Shown: positions 35,087 through 44,705 of the stretch, in pieces
How the letters are laid out: the number at the start of each line of letters is the position of its first letter
How positions within the stretch are numbered: the stretch's first letter is position 1
NCBI GenBank assembly: GCA_963674665.2
Contig: CAXXPL010000016.1
Coordinates: forward strand, 62,001-126,000
DNA length: 64,000 bases
Source: G963674665 sp963674665
Lineage (GTDB): Bacteria > Desulfobacterota > Desulfovibrionia > Desulfovibrionales > Desulfovibrionaceae
Direction: 5' to 3'
The notes under the pieces: generated by a model
Told to the model about the DNA's origin: nothing
Databases searched by the model: none
What the model saw: the letters and a program-made list of their open reading frames with translations, nothing else
Made by a program: the position numbers and the translations under genes

Positions 35087-35089
35087 GTG

Positions 35090-36601
35090 TCAGCTCCTCT
35101 TATTGCGGAAATCGTGTTGCACTGCCACGGCCCTTTGGAAGTTCCCCTGCCCCAGGGGGAAGCACAGGGAGAGCAGCAGGATGCCGAGCAGCATGGACCA
35201 GCCGAAAAGCACGATGGCGTCCATGGAGTACCCGCCATAGTTCTCCCCCAGGTCCTCGATGAAGTTGGTGACCAGGATGACTCCCAGCATCAGTGGCGTC
35301 ACGAAACGCAGGCAGATGTTCCAGGCCTTGTTGATCTGGAAGTCGGACACCGAGTTGATGTAGGTGCGCATGGACTCGAGGTTGCAGAACCAGGCCACGA
35401 ACAGGATCTCCAGGAAGCCGCCCAGGAGCACGCCGAAGTTGTTCACGAAGTGATCCACGATGTCCAGGAGCAGCAGTCCGCCTCCGGTGGTGAAGGCGAT
35501 GCTGCCCAGGAAACCCAGGCCGCAAACCAGCAGCGCCGCCCTTTTCCGGCTCAGGCCCATCTTGTCTATCACCGCCGCGACAACGGCCTCGGTGATGGAG
35601 ATCATGGAGGTGAGTCCGGCGAACATCAACGCAAGGAAAAAGAGCACGCCGAAGAACACGGGCATGGGCATCAGGTTGATGGCCGTGGGCAGGGTGATGA
35701 AGGCCAAGCCCACGCCGCTGGAGACCACCTCCTTGACAGGAACACCCTGTTGCGTGGCCATGTAGCCAAGAACGCTGAAGATCATGATCCCGGCAAGAAG
35801 ACTGAACCCGCAGTTGATGAACACGGTCATGCAGGCGTTGTTGGTCACGTCCGAGTCCTCGGGCAGGTAGCTGGAGTAGGACAGCATGATGGCAAAGCCC
35901 ACGGAGAGGCTGAAGAATATCTGGCCAAAGGCGTCAGCCCAGGCCTTGCCGCTCAGCAGGGCGGAGAAATCGGGCCGGAAAAGCCAGTTCAGGCCCTCGG
36001 CAGCGCCGTCGAGCATCACGCCTCTGCCGATGAACACCAGCACCAGGACGAACAACAGGGGCATGAAGATCTTGTTGGCGCGCTCTATGCCGCCGCGAAT
36101 GCCGGTGAATACGGCCGCAAAGGCCACCAGCCAGGCGAACACCGCCGCTCCCAAAATGGGCCACTGCACCCCGCCGAGGTTCATGGGGGAGTCTGTCAGG
36201 TTGAGGAACTCTCCAAAAAAGAAGCCCTTGGGGTCGTTTGTCCACGCCTGGGTGAAGGAGAACAGGAAATAGTCGATGGTCCAGGCAATGACCACCACGT
36301 AGTAGCAGGCAATGACGAACGCCACCAGGACCTGCCACCAGCCCAGCCATTCCGCCCGCCTGGAGATGGAGGCGAAAATCTTGGGCGCGGATCCCCGGAA
36401 TTTATGCCCCAGCCCGAACTCCAGCATCATGAACGGTATGCCCGCCAGCAGCATGGCGGCAAAATAGGGGAGCAGGAACGCCCCTCCACCGTTTTCGTAC
36501 ACCATGTAGGGAAAACGCCAGATGTTTCCCAGACCAATGGCGGACCCCACCGCGGCCAGGATGAATCCTGTCCTGGAGCCCCATGTCTCTCGCTTGCTCA
36601 T
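35090..36601 (-). CDS. Sodium-dependent NSS-family transporter (MetP-like)
   Basis: 503 residues, about twelve membrane helices. Signature GSAIGLGNIWRFPY (helix 1 sodium and substrate site), MMLEFGLGHKFRG and SLSVGFAIMLSYSSYL (helix 6 unwound region). Imports a neutral amino acid with sodium; the neighbouring MetS subunit suggests the methionine/alanine type. AAAGGA before ATG 36601. Confidence 0.87.
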   Translation of the reverse strand: MSKRETWGSRTGFILAAVGSAIGLGNIWRFPYMVYENGGGAFLLPYFAAMLLAGIPFMMLEFGLGHKFRGSAPKIFASISRRAEWLGWWQVLVAFVIACYYVVVIAWTIDYFLFSFTQAWTNDPKGFFFGEFLNLTDSPMNLGGVQWPILGAAVFAWLVAFAAVFTGIRGGIERANKIFMPLLFVLVLVFIGRGVMLDGAAEGLNWLFRPDFSALLSGKAWADAFGQIFFSLSVGFAIMLSYSSYLPEDSDVTNNACMTVFINCGFSLLAGIMIFSVLGYMATQQGVPVKEVVSSGVGLAFITLPTAINLMPMPVFFGVLFFLALMFAGLTSMISITEAVVAAVIDKMGLSRKRAALLVCGLGFLGSIAFTTGGGLLLLDIVDHFVNNFGVLLGGFLEILFVAWFCNLESMRTYINSVSDFQINKAWNICLRFVTPLMLGVILVTNFIEDLGENYGGYSMDAIVLFGWSMLLGILLLSLCFPLGQGNFQRAVAVQHDFRNKRS

Positions 36602-37035
36602 GAAAATAGTCCTTTACAATTCTTAGGTAGCGGCAACCAGATCTCCGCTCATTGATTATGAAAATACATGCAACAAAAATGTCAGGAGGGTCACATAGGC
36701 CAAAGCGCCTGAATGGTCAAACCATAATAATCTGAAGACATTTTGAACAATAACGTTTTTGCGCAATCGTTCAGGCGCATTCCCTTGTCCTTGATTTGGG
36801 GACAATTTACATTAATCCTCTGGCGATATCCCTAACCGCTTGCTATGAAAGACCAGCGGTACGAACCAAAGACCACGCCCCTGCGAATTGTCAATTGTCC
36901 CGGGGACGTCGAACATTGCCAGTCGAATCACAACGAAACGACGAGGAGATGGAAGGCATACCAAGGAGCACTTCCCGGAAATATGATTCCGTCAGTCTTG
37001 TGCATCATGGATGCGCACCCCACCTGTTCACGGAC
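36602..37035. other. Divergent region with a wide inverted repeat
   Basis: GCGCCTGAA (36705-36713) and TTCAGGCGC (36770-36778) are perfect 9-base inverted copies separated by 56 AT-rich bases. Function unclear: looped operator or degraded repeat element. No gene found. Confidence 0.45.
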
Positions 37036-38977
37036 ATGATCGAAAGTGCGGGGCAGGAGCTGTCCCGGCGCGAATTCATCAAAGGGACCGGCGCTGTCTG
37101 CGGCATGGTCGCGTTGGGTGGATTCGCGTCCTCAGTCATGGCGGCGACCCAGGCCTTTGCTCCCGGAGCCAAAGCCGACGCCATCTACCACGGAGGGCCT
37201 ATCCTCACCATGGTCAAGGACGGCGACCGGGCCGAGGCTTTGGCAATACTAGATGGCCGTATCCTGGCGGTGGGCGGCCTGGACGAGGTCATGACCACCA
37301 AGGGGGCGGAGACGAAGCTGATCCACCTGGGCGGAAAAACCCTGATGCCCGGATTCCATGATGCCCACTCACACCTGGTGATTCAGTCCGTAAAATTCTC
37401 CACCGCGAACCTCGATCCCAAGCCCATCGGCGAGGCCGGATCCATCGCCGACATCCAGCGGATTCTGCGGGAGTGGATCGAAACCAAGAAGATCGAACCC
37501 GGCAAATGGGTCATCGGCTGGGGCTACGACGACACGGGAATAGCCGAAAAACGCCACCCCAACCACGACGACTTGGACGCTGTCTCCACCGAGCACCCCA
37601 TCGTGCTGGTGCATATCTCCAGCCACCTGATACCGGCAACAGCAAAATGCTGGAGGAAATCGGGGTCACAGTGGAAACCCCGACCCCCGACGAGGGCGTG
37701 ATCCAACGCCGCCCCGGAAGTGAGGAACCCAATGGCGTTCTCGAGGAGAACGCCATGTACCTGGTCATGAAAAAAACCATGCCCACTCCGGAGCAGGCCA
37801 TGGAGATGATCGGGGAAGGTCTGCGCCATTATGCCGAGGCTGGAATCACCACGGCGCAGGACTGCGCCACCTTCACCGGCACGTGGCATATCCTGGCCGC
37901 CATGGAAAAAGCGGGCATGCTGCCCATCGATGTCATTACCTGGCCAGTGTACAAGGCCATCGACAACAAGGCATTCGAGGCCATTGTCGCGGGAAAGGGG
38001 GCAACCGGCGTCTTCGCCTGGGCGGAGTCAAGCTCATCGCGGACGGCTCCCTCCAGGGGTACACCGCTTTCCTCTCCAAGCCTTATTACGTCCTGCCCGG
38101 CGAGCCGGAACTGGTCCCGGACAAGTGCGACACCGAGCAGGCCGAGCGCATCCTTGTCAGCAAGGACAACAAGGCTGGCAGTCAGGACGCCCCCGCCTCT
38201 GAATACGGCAGGGACTATCGCGGATATTCCAGCATGACCCAGGAACAGATCGAAACCTGGATGAAGCGCTGTGACGAACACGGCCTGCAGATGCAGGTCC
38301 ATACCAACGGCGACGGCGCCACGGACATGCTAATCGAGGCGGTGAAAAAGGTGCGGCCCGAAAAGCCGCGCCCCGATCTGCGCGCCGCCATCATCCACGC
38401 CCAGACCATGCGCGAGGATCAGCTCGATGTTACTGCCGAACACGGCCTGAGCCCGTCATTCTTCCCCATACACGTCTATTTCTGGGGGGACCGCCATCGC
38501 GACCTGTTCCTCGGCTCGGAACGGGCCGCGCGGATCAACCCCTCACGTACGGCCCTGAACCGGAACATCAAGATAAGCCTGCATCATGACGCGCCCGTGG
38601 CCGGAATCAGCATGCTCAACGTGGCCTGGACGGCCATCAACCGGATCACGAGCAGCGGCAAACCCCTTGGCCCGAAGCAGCGCATCACGCCCTTCGAGGC
38701 CTTCCGGGCCATCACCGCGGACTCGGCCTGGCAAAACTTCGATGAGCGGCGCAAAGGCACCCTGGAGACCGGAAAGCTAGCCGACATGGTGATCCCTTCC
38801 GACGCCCCACTGGCCATTGATCCCATGGCTATCAAGGACATTCGAGTCCTGCGCACAATCAAGGGGGGGGAGACGGTCTTTTCGGCAAAGAGCCGCCCCC
38901 CTATCACCGTCGCTGAATTCGCCCCTGTGAATGGGGGCAGAACAAAGAATCGTTTCGGCTCCATTGGCACCTGGTGA
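37036..38977 (+). pseudogene. Tat-signal amidohydrolase (YtcJ/Amidohydro_3 type), two frameshifts
   Basis: Product would be about 647 residues. Tat signal SRREFIKGTGAVCGM, then the amidohydrolase start GKTLMPGFHDAHSH (metal-binding HxH). Frame 1 breaks near 37627; frame 3 continues GNSKMLEEIGVTVETPTPDE to about 38012; frame 2 continues LGGVKLIADGSLQGYTAFLS, MQVHTNGDGATD, IIHAQTM and LHHDAPVAG to 38977. Each break is a one-base deletion and the total length (1942 = 3x647+1) agrees. Exported hydrolase of unknown substrate. True decay or sequence error cannot be separated here. Start chosen by Tat spacing; no ribosome site seen. Confidence 0.75.
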
Positions 38978-39488
38978 TCACCCCTGCCGATGGAGCCGAA
39001 ATGCCATACGATCCATGATATTCCACAATATACGGCAGCCCTTGCGACGCAGCACCTCAAGAATCTTCTCGCAAGCCCGCATAAAATCTATATAAATCAG
39101 TAACTTAAACACACTCGGCAGCACAAAAGGCAAAACTCGACAAACTTTTCATGCTTAATTTATACTGCCTCAACAGTTTGTTGGGGAAAGTGACTATGGA
39201 TTCGACCCGAAAAACCTGGCCGTCCAATGCCCTGGGGCGGTGAATCCTCCTTCATCGTCTTTCCTGCCTATTGGAACCACGCATTATCACAACATATTGA
39301 GAAAGCCGTAGTGGGGAGTGATTTCGTGGAAGCGATGTTGAATGCCTCGTAAGGACGATATGCGCCATGCCTGCAAATACCCGGCTCGACCAAGGACCGC
39401 CACGGCTTCGAACCTCCCCCATGCATGGCACCCGTTGATTTGAACATTTTAAGTGCAAGCTCCTGAAAAGGCATTGCTAGGGGCATTC
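38978..39488. other. Gene-free region upstream of the two-component system
   Basis: AT-rich from about 39070 to 39200, then mixed. No gene, hairpin terminator or clear promoter was identified. Confidence 0.4.
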
Positions 39489-41273
39489 ATGAACGGCTCG
39501 AGCTTGGATGTAACGCAACCTCAAAGCAGGCAGAACTTCTTCACAGTGGGAATGCCCATCCCGGCATTCTTCCTGCTGCTGCTTGTTTTTCAGCTATTCT
39601 TCATGCCCTCTCTCGTCAGGCGCGGGGGGCAGCTCTACGTCCCGTTCAAGAAAATCGTGGTGGGCGGCAGATCGGACAACCCCCCTTACGAATACCTGGA
39701 TGAAAACAACGAGCCGGCGGGATTCAACGTCGACCTCACACGAGCCATTGCGGCTGAAATGAAGAGCGAGGTCGAAATCCGCCTGGGCAACAAGACTGAA
39801 ATCAAGGAAGGCTTTTTCAAGGGTGATATCGATCTCCTGCAGGGGGTGACCCAGTCCGACGAGCTGGCTGAACAGAACATCTTCTGCAACTACACGACGT
39901 ACAATCAAAAGCTGTTCTCCGTTGCCGACTACCCCATGCGCATCACCTCCCTGTCGCAGGTTCCAGGAGGAGAACTCTATCTCAGCAAGGACACCCCCCT
40001 GCTCGAAAAACTCGTCCAGACATACCCGGGCATCAACTTCCATCCTGTGGCCTCCCATACCGAGGCATTGAAGATGCTTGCCGACAGGACCGCGGATTAT
40101 GCGTTGATCACCAACCTGCCCAGCGTTTACCTGAACCATGAGCTCGCATTCATCGAGCAGGGCTCCGACAGGCTCAAAATCCTCCAGATCGGAGAGCTGA
40201 GTCCGCCTCTGGGGTATGGCTACGTCGCGGACAAGGAAAACGAGATCCTGAAAACCCACATCAACGAAAGCCTGAACAACCTCAGGATGAGTGGCCGCCT
40301 GCGGGAGATCCGGGAGCAGTGGCTGGGAAAGCCAGACCCGCTGCAGGTCAGCAAGCGGGAGAAAAGCGCCCAGTTGGGCGGTGTGATCTTCAGCCCGCTG
40401 CTGCTTCTCGTATGCTCGGTCATTTTCTGGAACCACTCTCTGCAGAAAGAGATGGAGCGCAGGAGCAGGAAGCTTGCCATACAGCAACTGCAACTCATCC
40501 AGGCGGACAAGATGACATCCCTGGGAATACTCGTGGCGGGCGTGGCCCACGAGATCAACAACCCCATCGGGTTGATACTGTACAACCTGGCCACATTGAA
40601 GAGAGTGCACGAAAAGACCGAGGCCATCCTCGAGGAGCGATACGGGCGTGAGGGGGACTTTTTCATCGGTGGGCTCCCCTACTCCGACCTGAGGGCTGAA
40701 ACCTCGCAGATCTTTTCTGAAATGACCGACGGCGCCAAACACATCGCCCAGATCGTCGAGGATCTCAAGGATTTCACCAGGCTGAACTCAACAGCCCTGG
40801 ACGAGAGCGTCAGCATCAACAAGGTGGTCATGACCTCCCTCAGGCTGCTGGACAGCTCCCTGAAAAAACGGGTTTCCGGCGTGGACCTGGAGCTTGCCGA
40901 TGCCCTGCCCCCTCTGCAAGGTAACGGCTCGCACCTGCAGCAGGTGGTCATCAACCTGGTGCTGAACGCTGCCCAGGCCAACACCGGAAATCAACAGCGG
41001 GTAGGCATCCGCACGTTTTTCGACGCCAAGACGCGGGAAATCGTACTTCAGGTCAAGGACCAGGGCGTCGGCATCGAACCCGAACAAATTCCCTTCCTTT
41101 GCGATCCGTTTTATACGACAAAGCGTGAGCAGGGGGGGACTGGCCTCGGCTTATCCATTTCGGAAAGAATAGTGAAGGAGCACAAAGGGCGTCTGCACTT
41201 CGCCTCCCGGCCGGGAGCGGGAACCCTTGTGTCACTGTACCTGCCGGTCAATCCGCAAGAGGAAGCATCCTGA
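39489..41273 (+). CDS. Sensor histidine kinase with periplasmic solute-binding domain
   Basis: 594 residues from ATG 39489. Membrane helix about 20-40 (VGMPIPAFFLLLLVFQLFFM); SBP_bac_3-type sensor about 55-290 (VVGGRSDNPPYEYLDENNEP, AIAAEM, PPLGYGYVADKENE); second helix about 305-322; HisKA with VAGVAHEINNPIG (phospho-His about 354); HATPase with NLVLNAAQAN and GTGLGLSISERIV. The extracytoplasmic domain resembles polar amino-acid binding proteins, so it should sense an amino acid or derivative. Overlaps its response regulator by one base. Confidence 0.9.
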   Translation: MNGSSLDVTQPQSRQNFFTVGMPIPAFFLLLLVFQLFFMPSLVRRGGQLYVPFKKIVVGGRSDNPPYEYLDENNEPAGFNVDLTRAIAAEMKSEVEIRLGNKTEIKEGFFKGDIDLLQGVTQSDELAEQNIFCNYTTYNQKLFSVADYPMRITSLSQVPGGELYLSKDTPLLEKLVQTYPGINFHPVASHTEALKMLADRTADYALITNLPSVYLNHELAFIEQGSDRLKILQIGELSPPLGYGYVADKENEILKTHINESLNNLRMSGRLREIREQWLGKPDPLQVSKREKSAQLGGVIFSPLLLLVCSVIFWNHSLQKEMERRSRKLAIQQLQLIQADKMTSLGILVAGVAHEINNPIGLILYNLATLKRVHEKTEAILEERYGREGDFFIGGLPYSDLRAETSQIFSEMTDGAKHIAQIVEDLKDFTRLNSTALDESVSINKVVMTSLRLLDSSLKKRVSGVDLELADALPPLQGNGSHLQQVVINLVLNAAQANTGNQQRVGIRTFFDAKTREIVLQVKDQGVGIEPEQIPFLCDPFYTTKREQGGTGLGLSISERIVKEHKGRLHFASRPGAGTLVSLYLPVNPQEEAS

Positions 41274-42715
41274 TGCACGAACCCTTGTATCCATCCTTCG
41301 GCGTGCTGCTCGTGGACGACGAAAGCAGCTGGCTGCGGACCATGTCCATGACCCTGGCCCTTGAAGCGGGAATCAACAACATCCACAAGTGCCTGGACAG
41401 CCGCGAGGTCCTGGGCATCCTCGAGCGGCATGATATCGGGCTCATCCTCCTGGATATCAACATGCCCCATGTCTCGGGCGTGGACCTGCTGCCCCAAATA
41501 ATCGAGGAACACCCCGATGTGAGCATCATTGTCATCAGCGGGCTCAACCAGATCGACCTTGCCGTGAACTGCATGAGGAAAGGGGCTCTGGACTTCTACG
41601 TCAAGACCGTGGAAGTCGATCGGTTGATCAAAGGAGTGCAGCGGACGCTGCGGTCAGTGGAACTCGAGCGCGAAAACAAGAAGATGCGCAGCAGCTTTTT
41701 CGGGGGGGTGGTCGAGCATCCGGAGTGTTTCGAGCACATCATCACGCAAAACAGGGCCATGATCACCATCTTTCAGTACATGGAGGCCATTGCGACGAGC
41801 TCGCACCCCGTGCTGATCACCGGTGAAAGCGGTGTTGGTAAAGAGCTGGCTGCCAGGGCCATACATACCCGCAGCGCGCGGAGCGGCCCTTTTCTCCCGG
41901 TCAATGTCGCCGGGTTGGATGACACACTGCTCTCCAGCACCCTTTTCGGGCACAAGCGGGGAGCCTACACGGGCGCTGAAAACGACCGGAGCGGCATGAT
42001 CGAACGCGCCGCTTTCGGTACACTGTTCCTGGACGAAATCGGCGACCTCAACATCACCTCACAGATAAAGCTCCTGCGGTTGCTCCAGGAGGGGGAGTAT
42101 TTCCCCCTGGGCAGTGATGTCAGCAAGAGGCTGAATGCGCGAATCATAGTTGCGACCCATCAGGACCTCGCCGCGGGGCAGGCCGCGGGCAAGCTCCGCA
42201 AGGACCTCTACTACCGGCTGTGCGGCCACCATGTGCATCTCCCCCCCCTGAGGGAAAGAAAGGACGACATCGAGCTCCTGTTGAATCATTTCCTGGACTT
42301 GGCGGCTGAAGAGTTCGGGAAACGGAAGCCCACCTACCCCAAGGAGCTCCTGGTATTGCTTATGAACTACAATTTTCCCGGCAACATACGAGAACTCAAG
42401 GGCATGGTGTTCGACGCCATGAGCATGCACAAGTCCAGGATGCTCTCCATGGACGCCTTCAAACGCACCATCGACAACCTCCCCCTCTATCGTGACGAGC
42501 AGCCCGAAGCCCGGGCTGGGAGTGTCTTTGCCCAGGACCAGCCGCTGCCGACACTCAAGAACGTGGTCGACCTATTGGTGAAGGAGGCCATGAACCGCAG
42601 CAAGGGCAATCAGTCGCTGGCCGCGCGCCTTCTTGGTATCTCCCAGCCCGCCTTGAACAAGCGCCTGAAAAAAAACAAGCTGAACTCCATGCCGGACAGC
42701 CCCGATCACCTATAA
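41273..42715 (+). CDS. Sigma54-dependent response regulator (NtrC/DctD type)
   Basis: 480 residues. Receiver domain with phospho-acceptor Asp61 (LILLDINMP); AAA+ domain with Walker A GESGVGKEL at about 184-192, sigma54-contact loop GAYTGA (230-235) and LFLDEIGDL; Fis-type helix-turn-helix at the end (SLAARLLGISQPALNKRL). Activates a sigma54 promoter. A matching GG-N10-GC promoter with an upstream palindrome lies directly downstream, before the TRAP operon. Confidence 0.92.
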   Translation: MHEPLYPSFGVLLVDDESSWLRTMSMTLALEAGINNIHKCLDSREVLGILERHDIGLILLDINMPHVSGVDLLPQIIEEHPDVSIIVISGLNQIDLAVNCMRKGALDFYVKTVEVDRLIKGVQRTLRSVELERENKKMRSSFFGGVVEHPECFEHIITQNRAMITIFQYMEAIATSSHPVLITGESGVGKELAARAIHTRSARSGPFLPVNVAGLDDTLLSSTLFGHKRGAYTGAENDRSGMIERAAFGTLFLDEIGDLNITSQIKLLRLLQEGEYFPLGSDVSKRLNARIIVATHQDLAAGQAAGKLRKDLYYRLCGHHVHLPPLRERKDDIELLLNHFLDLAAEEFGKRKPTYPKELLVLLMNYNFPGNIRELKGMVFDAMSMHKSRMLSMDAFKRTIDNLPLYRDEQPEARAGSVFAQDQPLPTLKNVVDLLVKEAMNRSKGNQSLAARLLGISQPALNKRLKKNKLNSMPDSPDHL

Positions 42716-42746
42716 CTTTTCGACCTGCTATAACCTCCTTAATGCG

Positions 42747-42770
42747 CATGTAATATTCCTGGATTACATG
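42747..42770. promoter_or_regulatory. Upstream activator palindrome for the response regulator
   Basis: CATGTAAT (42747-42754) - 8 bases - ATTACATG (42763-42770), perfect arms, centred about 135 bases upstream of the sigma54 promoter: standard enhancer distance for an NtrC-family activator. Confidence 0.65.
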
Positions 42771-42802
42771 TGTTTCCAGGAGATATTCAACAGCTCCCCA
42801 CC

Positions 42803-42817
42803 AGGGGTTATACCCCT
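42803..42817. promoter_or_regulatory. Second small palindrome in the TRAP promoter region
   Basis: AGGGG-TTATA-CCCCT, perfect arms, between the enhancer-like palindrome and the sigma54 promoter. Could be a terminator-like hairpin of the regulator gene or a further protein site. Confidence 0.35.
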
Positions 42818-42892
42818 TCGCGTTCGCCCCAAAAACCTCCCTCGGCATCCTTTTTCTTCTATTTCAAAGCGTTACAGTAAAAAGCCTATTGC

Positions 42893-42906
42893 GGCACGTC
42901 TTTTGC
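42893..42906 (+). promoter_or_regulatory. Sigma54 (-24/-12) promoter
   Basis: GGCACGTCTTTTGC within TTGCGGCACGTCTTTTGCCA: -24 GG and -12 GC separated by exactly 10 bases, close to TGGCACG-N4-TTGC. About 150 bases before the DctP start. Confidence 0.8.
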
Positions 42907-43054
42907 CATATGACGGTCATGCGCACCAGGGACTGAGGCAAGGCATTGCGGAGCCGTTCGGGCGCGACGATTTTACCGGGCATCAGTTCCGGTATTGGGC
43001 CGATCCTTCGCAATGCCTGCAGAAAACAAGCTGACTTTCAACAGGAGGAAACCA

Positions 43055-44104
43055 ATGAATCGCCGTATCCTAGCAAGCTGCATCACCGCTCTCTTGTTTG
43101 TCGCCCTCGTGGCGAACCTTGCCTACGCAAAGACCTACAATTTCACTTTCGCGACCAACTGCCCTGAAAACACCATGCGCGGCGTGGCCGAAAAGCAGTT
43201 CCTCGAAGAGCTGGAAAAACTCAGCGAGGGTCGCATCAAGATCATGTCCTACTGGGCCCAGTCCCTTGTCAAAGGCAAGGAGATCCTCAAGAGCGTCCAG
43301 GACGGCGTCGTGGACCTCGGGTTCATCAACATCAACTACTACCCCAAACGCTTGCTGCTCAACGGCGCCACCGGCCTCCTGGAAGAAGGGCCGACCAAGT
43401 ATGTGAACATGATCGGCGTGTACCAGGACATCTACAAAAACATCCCCGAGCTCACCGCCGAATTCAAGAAGTACAAACAGCGCCCCGTATACATCTACAC
43501 CGCCCTCCCCTTCTCCTTCTGCACCAAGGAACCCCTGAGCAGCTTTGACGACCTCAAGGGCCTGAAGGCCCGCTGTTCCAGCCGCTGGAAACTCACCGAC
43601 CTGGGTGCTATCGGCGCTGTTCCCACTTCCGTGGCCTTCAGCGAGTGCTACATGGCGCTGCAGACCGGCACCATCGACACCGTCCTGACCAACGTGGACG
43701 CGCAAAGCAGGGCCAAGTTGTACGAAGTGGCCCCCAACATCATGATCGTCAAGGAAATGTGGCTCGCCCTGCCCTTCATGATCACCATGAACGAGGATGT
43801 CTACCAGAAGCTTCCCGACGACCTGAAGCAGGTCTTTGCCCAGGCCAGCGAGAACGCGGTCAAGCGCTTCACCGAGTACTACCCGCAGACCCTCCAGGAC
43901 GAGATCGACAAGATGTCCGCCAAGGGCGCGAAATTCACCTACGCCTCCAAGGAGGACATGGCCAAGTGGAACGCCCTGCCCACCAACAAGGAGAACCAGG
44001 AGACCTGGCTCAAGGAAGTCAGTGAGATGGGTGCCGAGAACCCGGATAAGATTCTGGAAACCGTTTTCAAGATCAACGAGGAATACCTCGCCAAAGAGCG
44101 GTAA
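43055..44104 (+). CDS. TRAP transporter solute-binding protein (DctP/TAXI-independent type)
   Basis: 349 residues. Sec signal ILASCITALLFVALVANLAYA, cleavage after about residue 25. DctP fold: NFTFATNCPENTM, FLEELEKLSEGRIKIMSYW, the conserved Arg in GLKARCSS and GAVPTSVAFSECYMALQTGT. Periplasmic receptor for an organic acid or amino-acid derivative. AGGAGG before ATG 43055. First gene of the sigma54-controlled operon. Confidence 0.9.
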   Translation: MNRRILASCITALLFVALVANLAYAKTYNFTFATNCPENTMRGVAEKQFLEELEKLSEGRIKIMSYWAQSLVKGKEILKSVQDGVVDLGFININYYPKRLLLNGATGLLEEGPTKYVNMIGVYQDIYKNIPELTAEFKKYKQRPVYIYTALPFSFCTKEPLSSFDDLKGLKARCSSRWKLTDLGAIGAVPTSVAFSECYMALQTGTIDTVLTNVDAQSRAKLYEVAPNIMIVKEMWLALPFMITMNEDVYQKLPDDLKQVFAQASENAVKRFTEYYPQTLQDEIDKMSAKGAKFTYASKEDMAKWNALPTNKENQETWLKEVSEMGAENPDKILETVFKINEEYLAKER

Positions 44105-44161
44105 AAACGACCCGCGGCGGTGCCGGACAGGCGCCGCCGCATTTTCAAAGGAGATGCCACT

Positions 44162-44635
44162 TTGATTCGAGCGTTACGGTTCATCAACAAGATATGCGCG
44201 GAAGTGTGCGGCTGGATGCTGAGCGTCGTCATGATTCTGCTCATCGTGGATGTCGTGTGCCGAACATTCGCCACCCCGGTCATGGGCGTCGCGGAACTGG
44301 CGATGTTCGTCATGATCGGGACGGTATACGCGGGCCTTGGAAACTGCGAGATGCTGCGCGGCCATGTGAGGGTCGAGTCCCTGGTGGAGCGCCTGCCCCC
44401 AAAGGGGCAGAAGGTGGCGATGATCATCACCTATCTCGTGGCGATCCTGACCATCGGTGTCACCACCTACGCCATGTGCGACAACGCCTGGTCGTCCTTC
44501 ATGGACAAGGAGAGCATCGCCGGGGCGGTGTCCTATGTGCTGTATCCGGTGAAGTTCGTCATGGCCATCGGCATGATCGTCTACACGCTGCAGTTGGCCG
44601 CCAACCTGTACGAGGAAATCAAGAAGCCCTTGTAA
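44162..44635 (+). CDS. TRAP transporter small permease (DctQ)
   Basis: 157 residues, four membrane helices. DctQ features: ELAMFVMIGTVYAGLGNCEM then GHVRVE and KFVMAIGMIVYTLQLAANLY. The start is TTG 44162, nine bases after AAAGGAG; the ATG at 44154 is out of frame. Partner of the large permease. Confidence 0.85.
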   Translation: MIRALRFINKICAEVCGWMLSVVMILLIVDVVCRTFATPVMGVAELAMFVMIGTVYAGLGNCEMLRGHVRVESLVERLPPKGQKVAMIITYLVAILTIGVTTYAMCDNAWSSFMDKESIAGAVSYVLYPVKFVMAIGMIVYTLQLAANLYEEIKKPL

Positions 44636-44705
44636 CGGATTACGCGATGTCGAGGTACGTGTTCGTCTTTGATGCAGCCACATTCAGAACGGAGATTTAG
44701 GTTAA

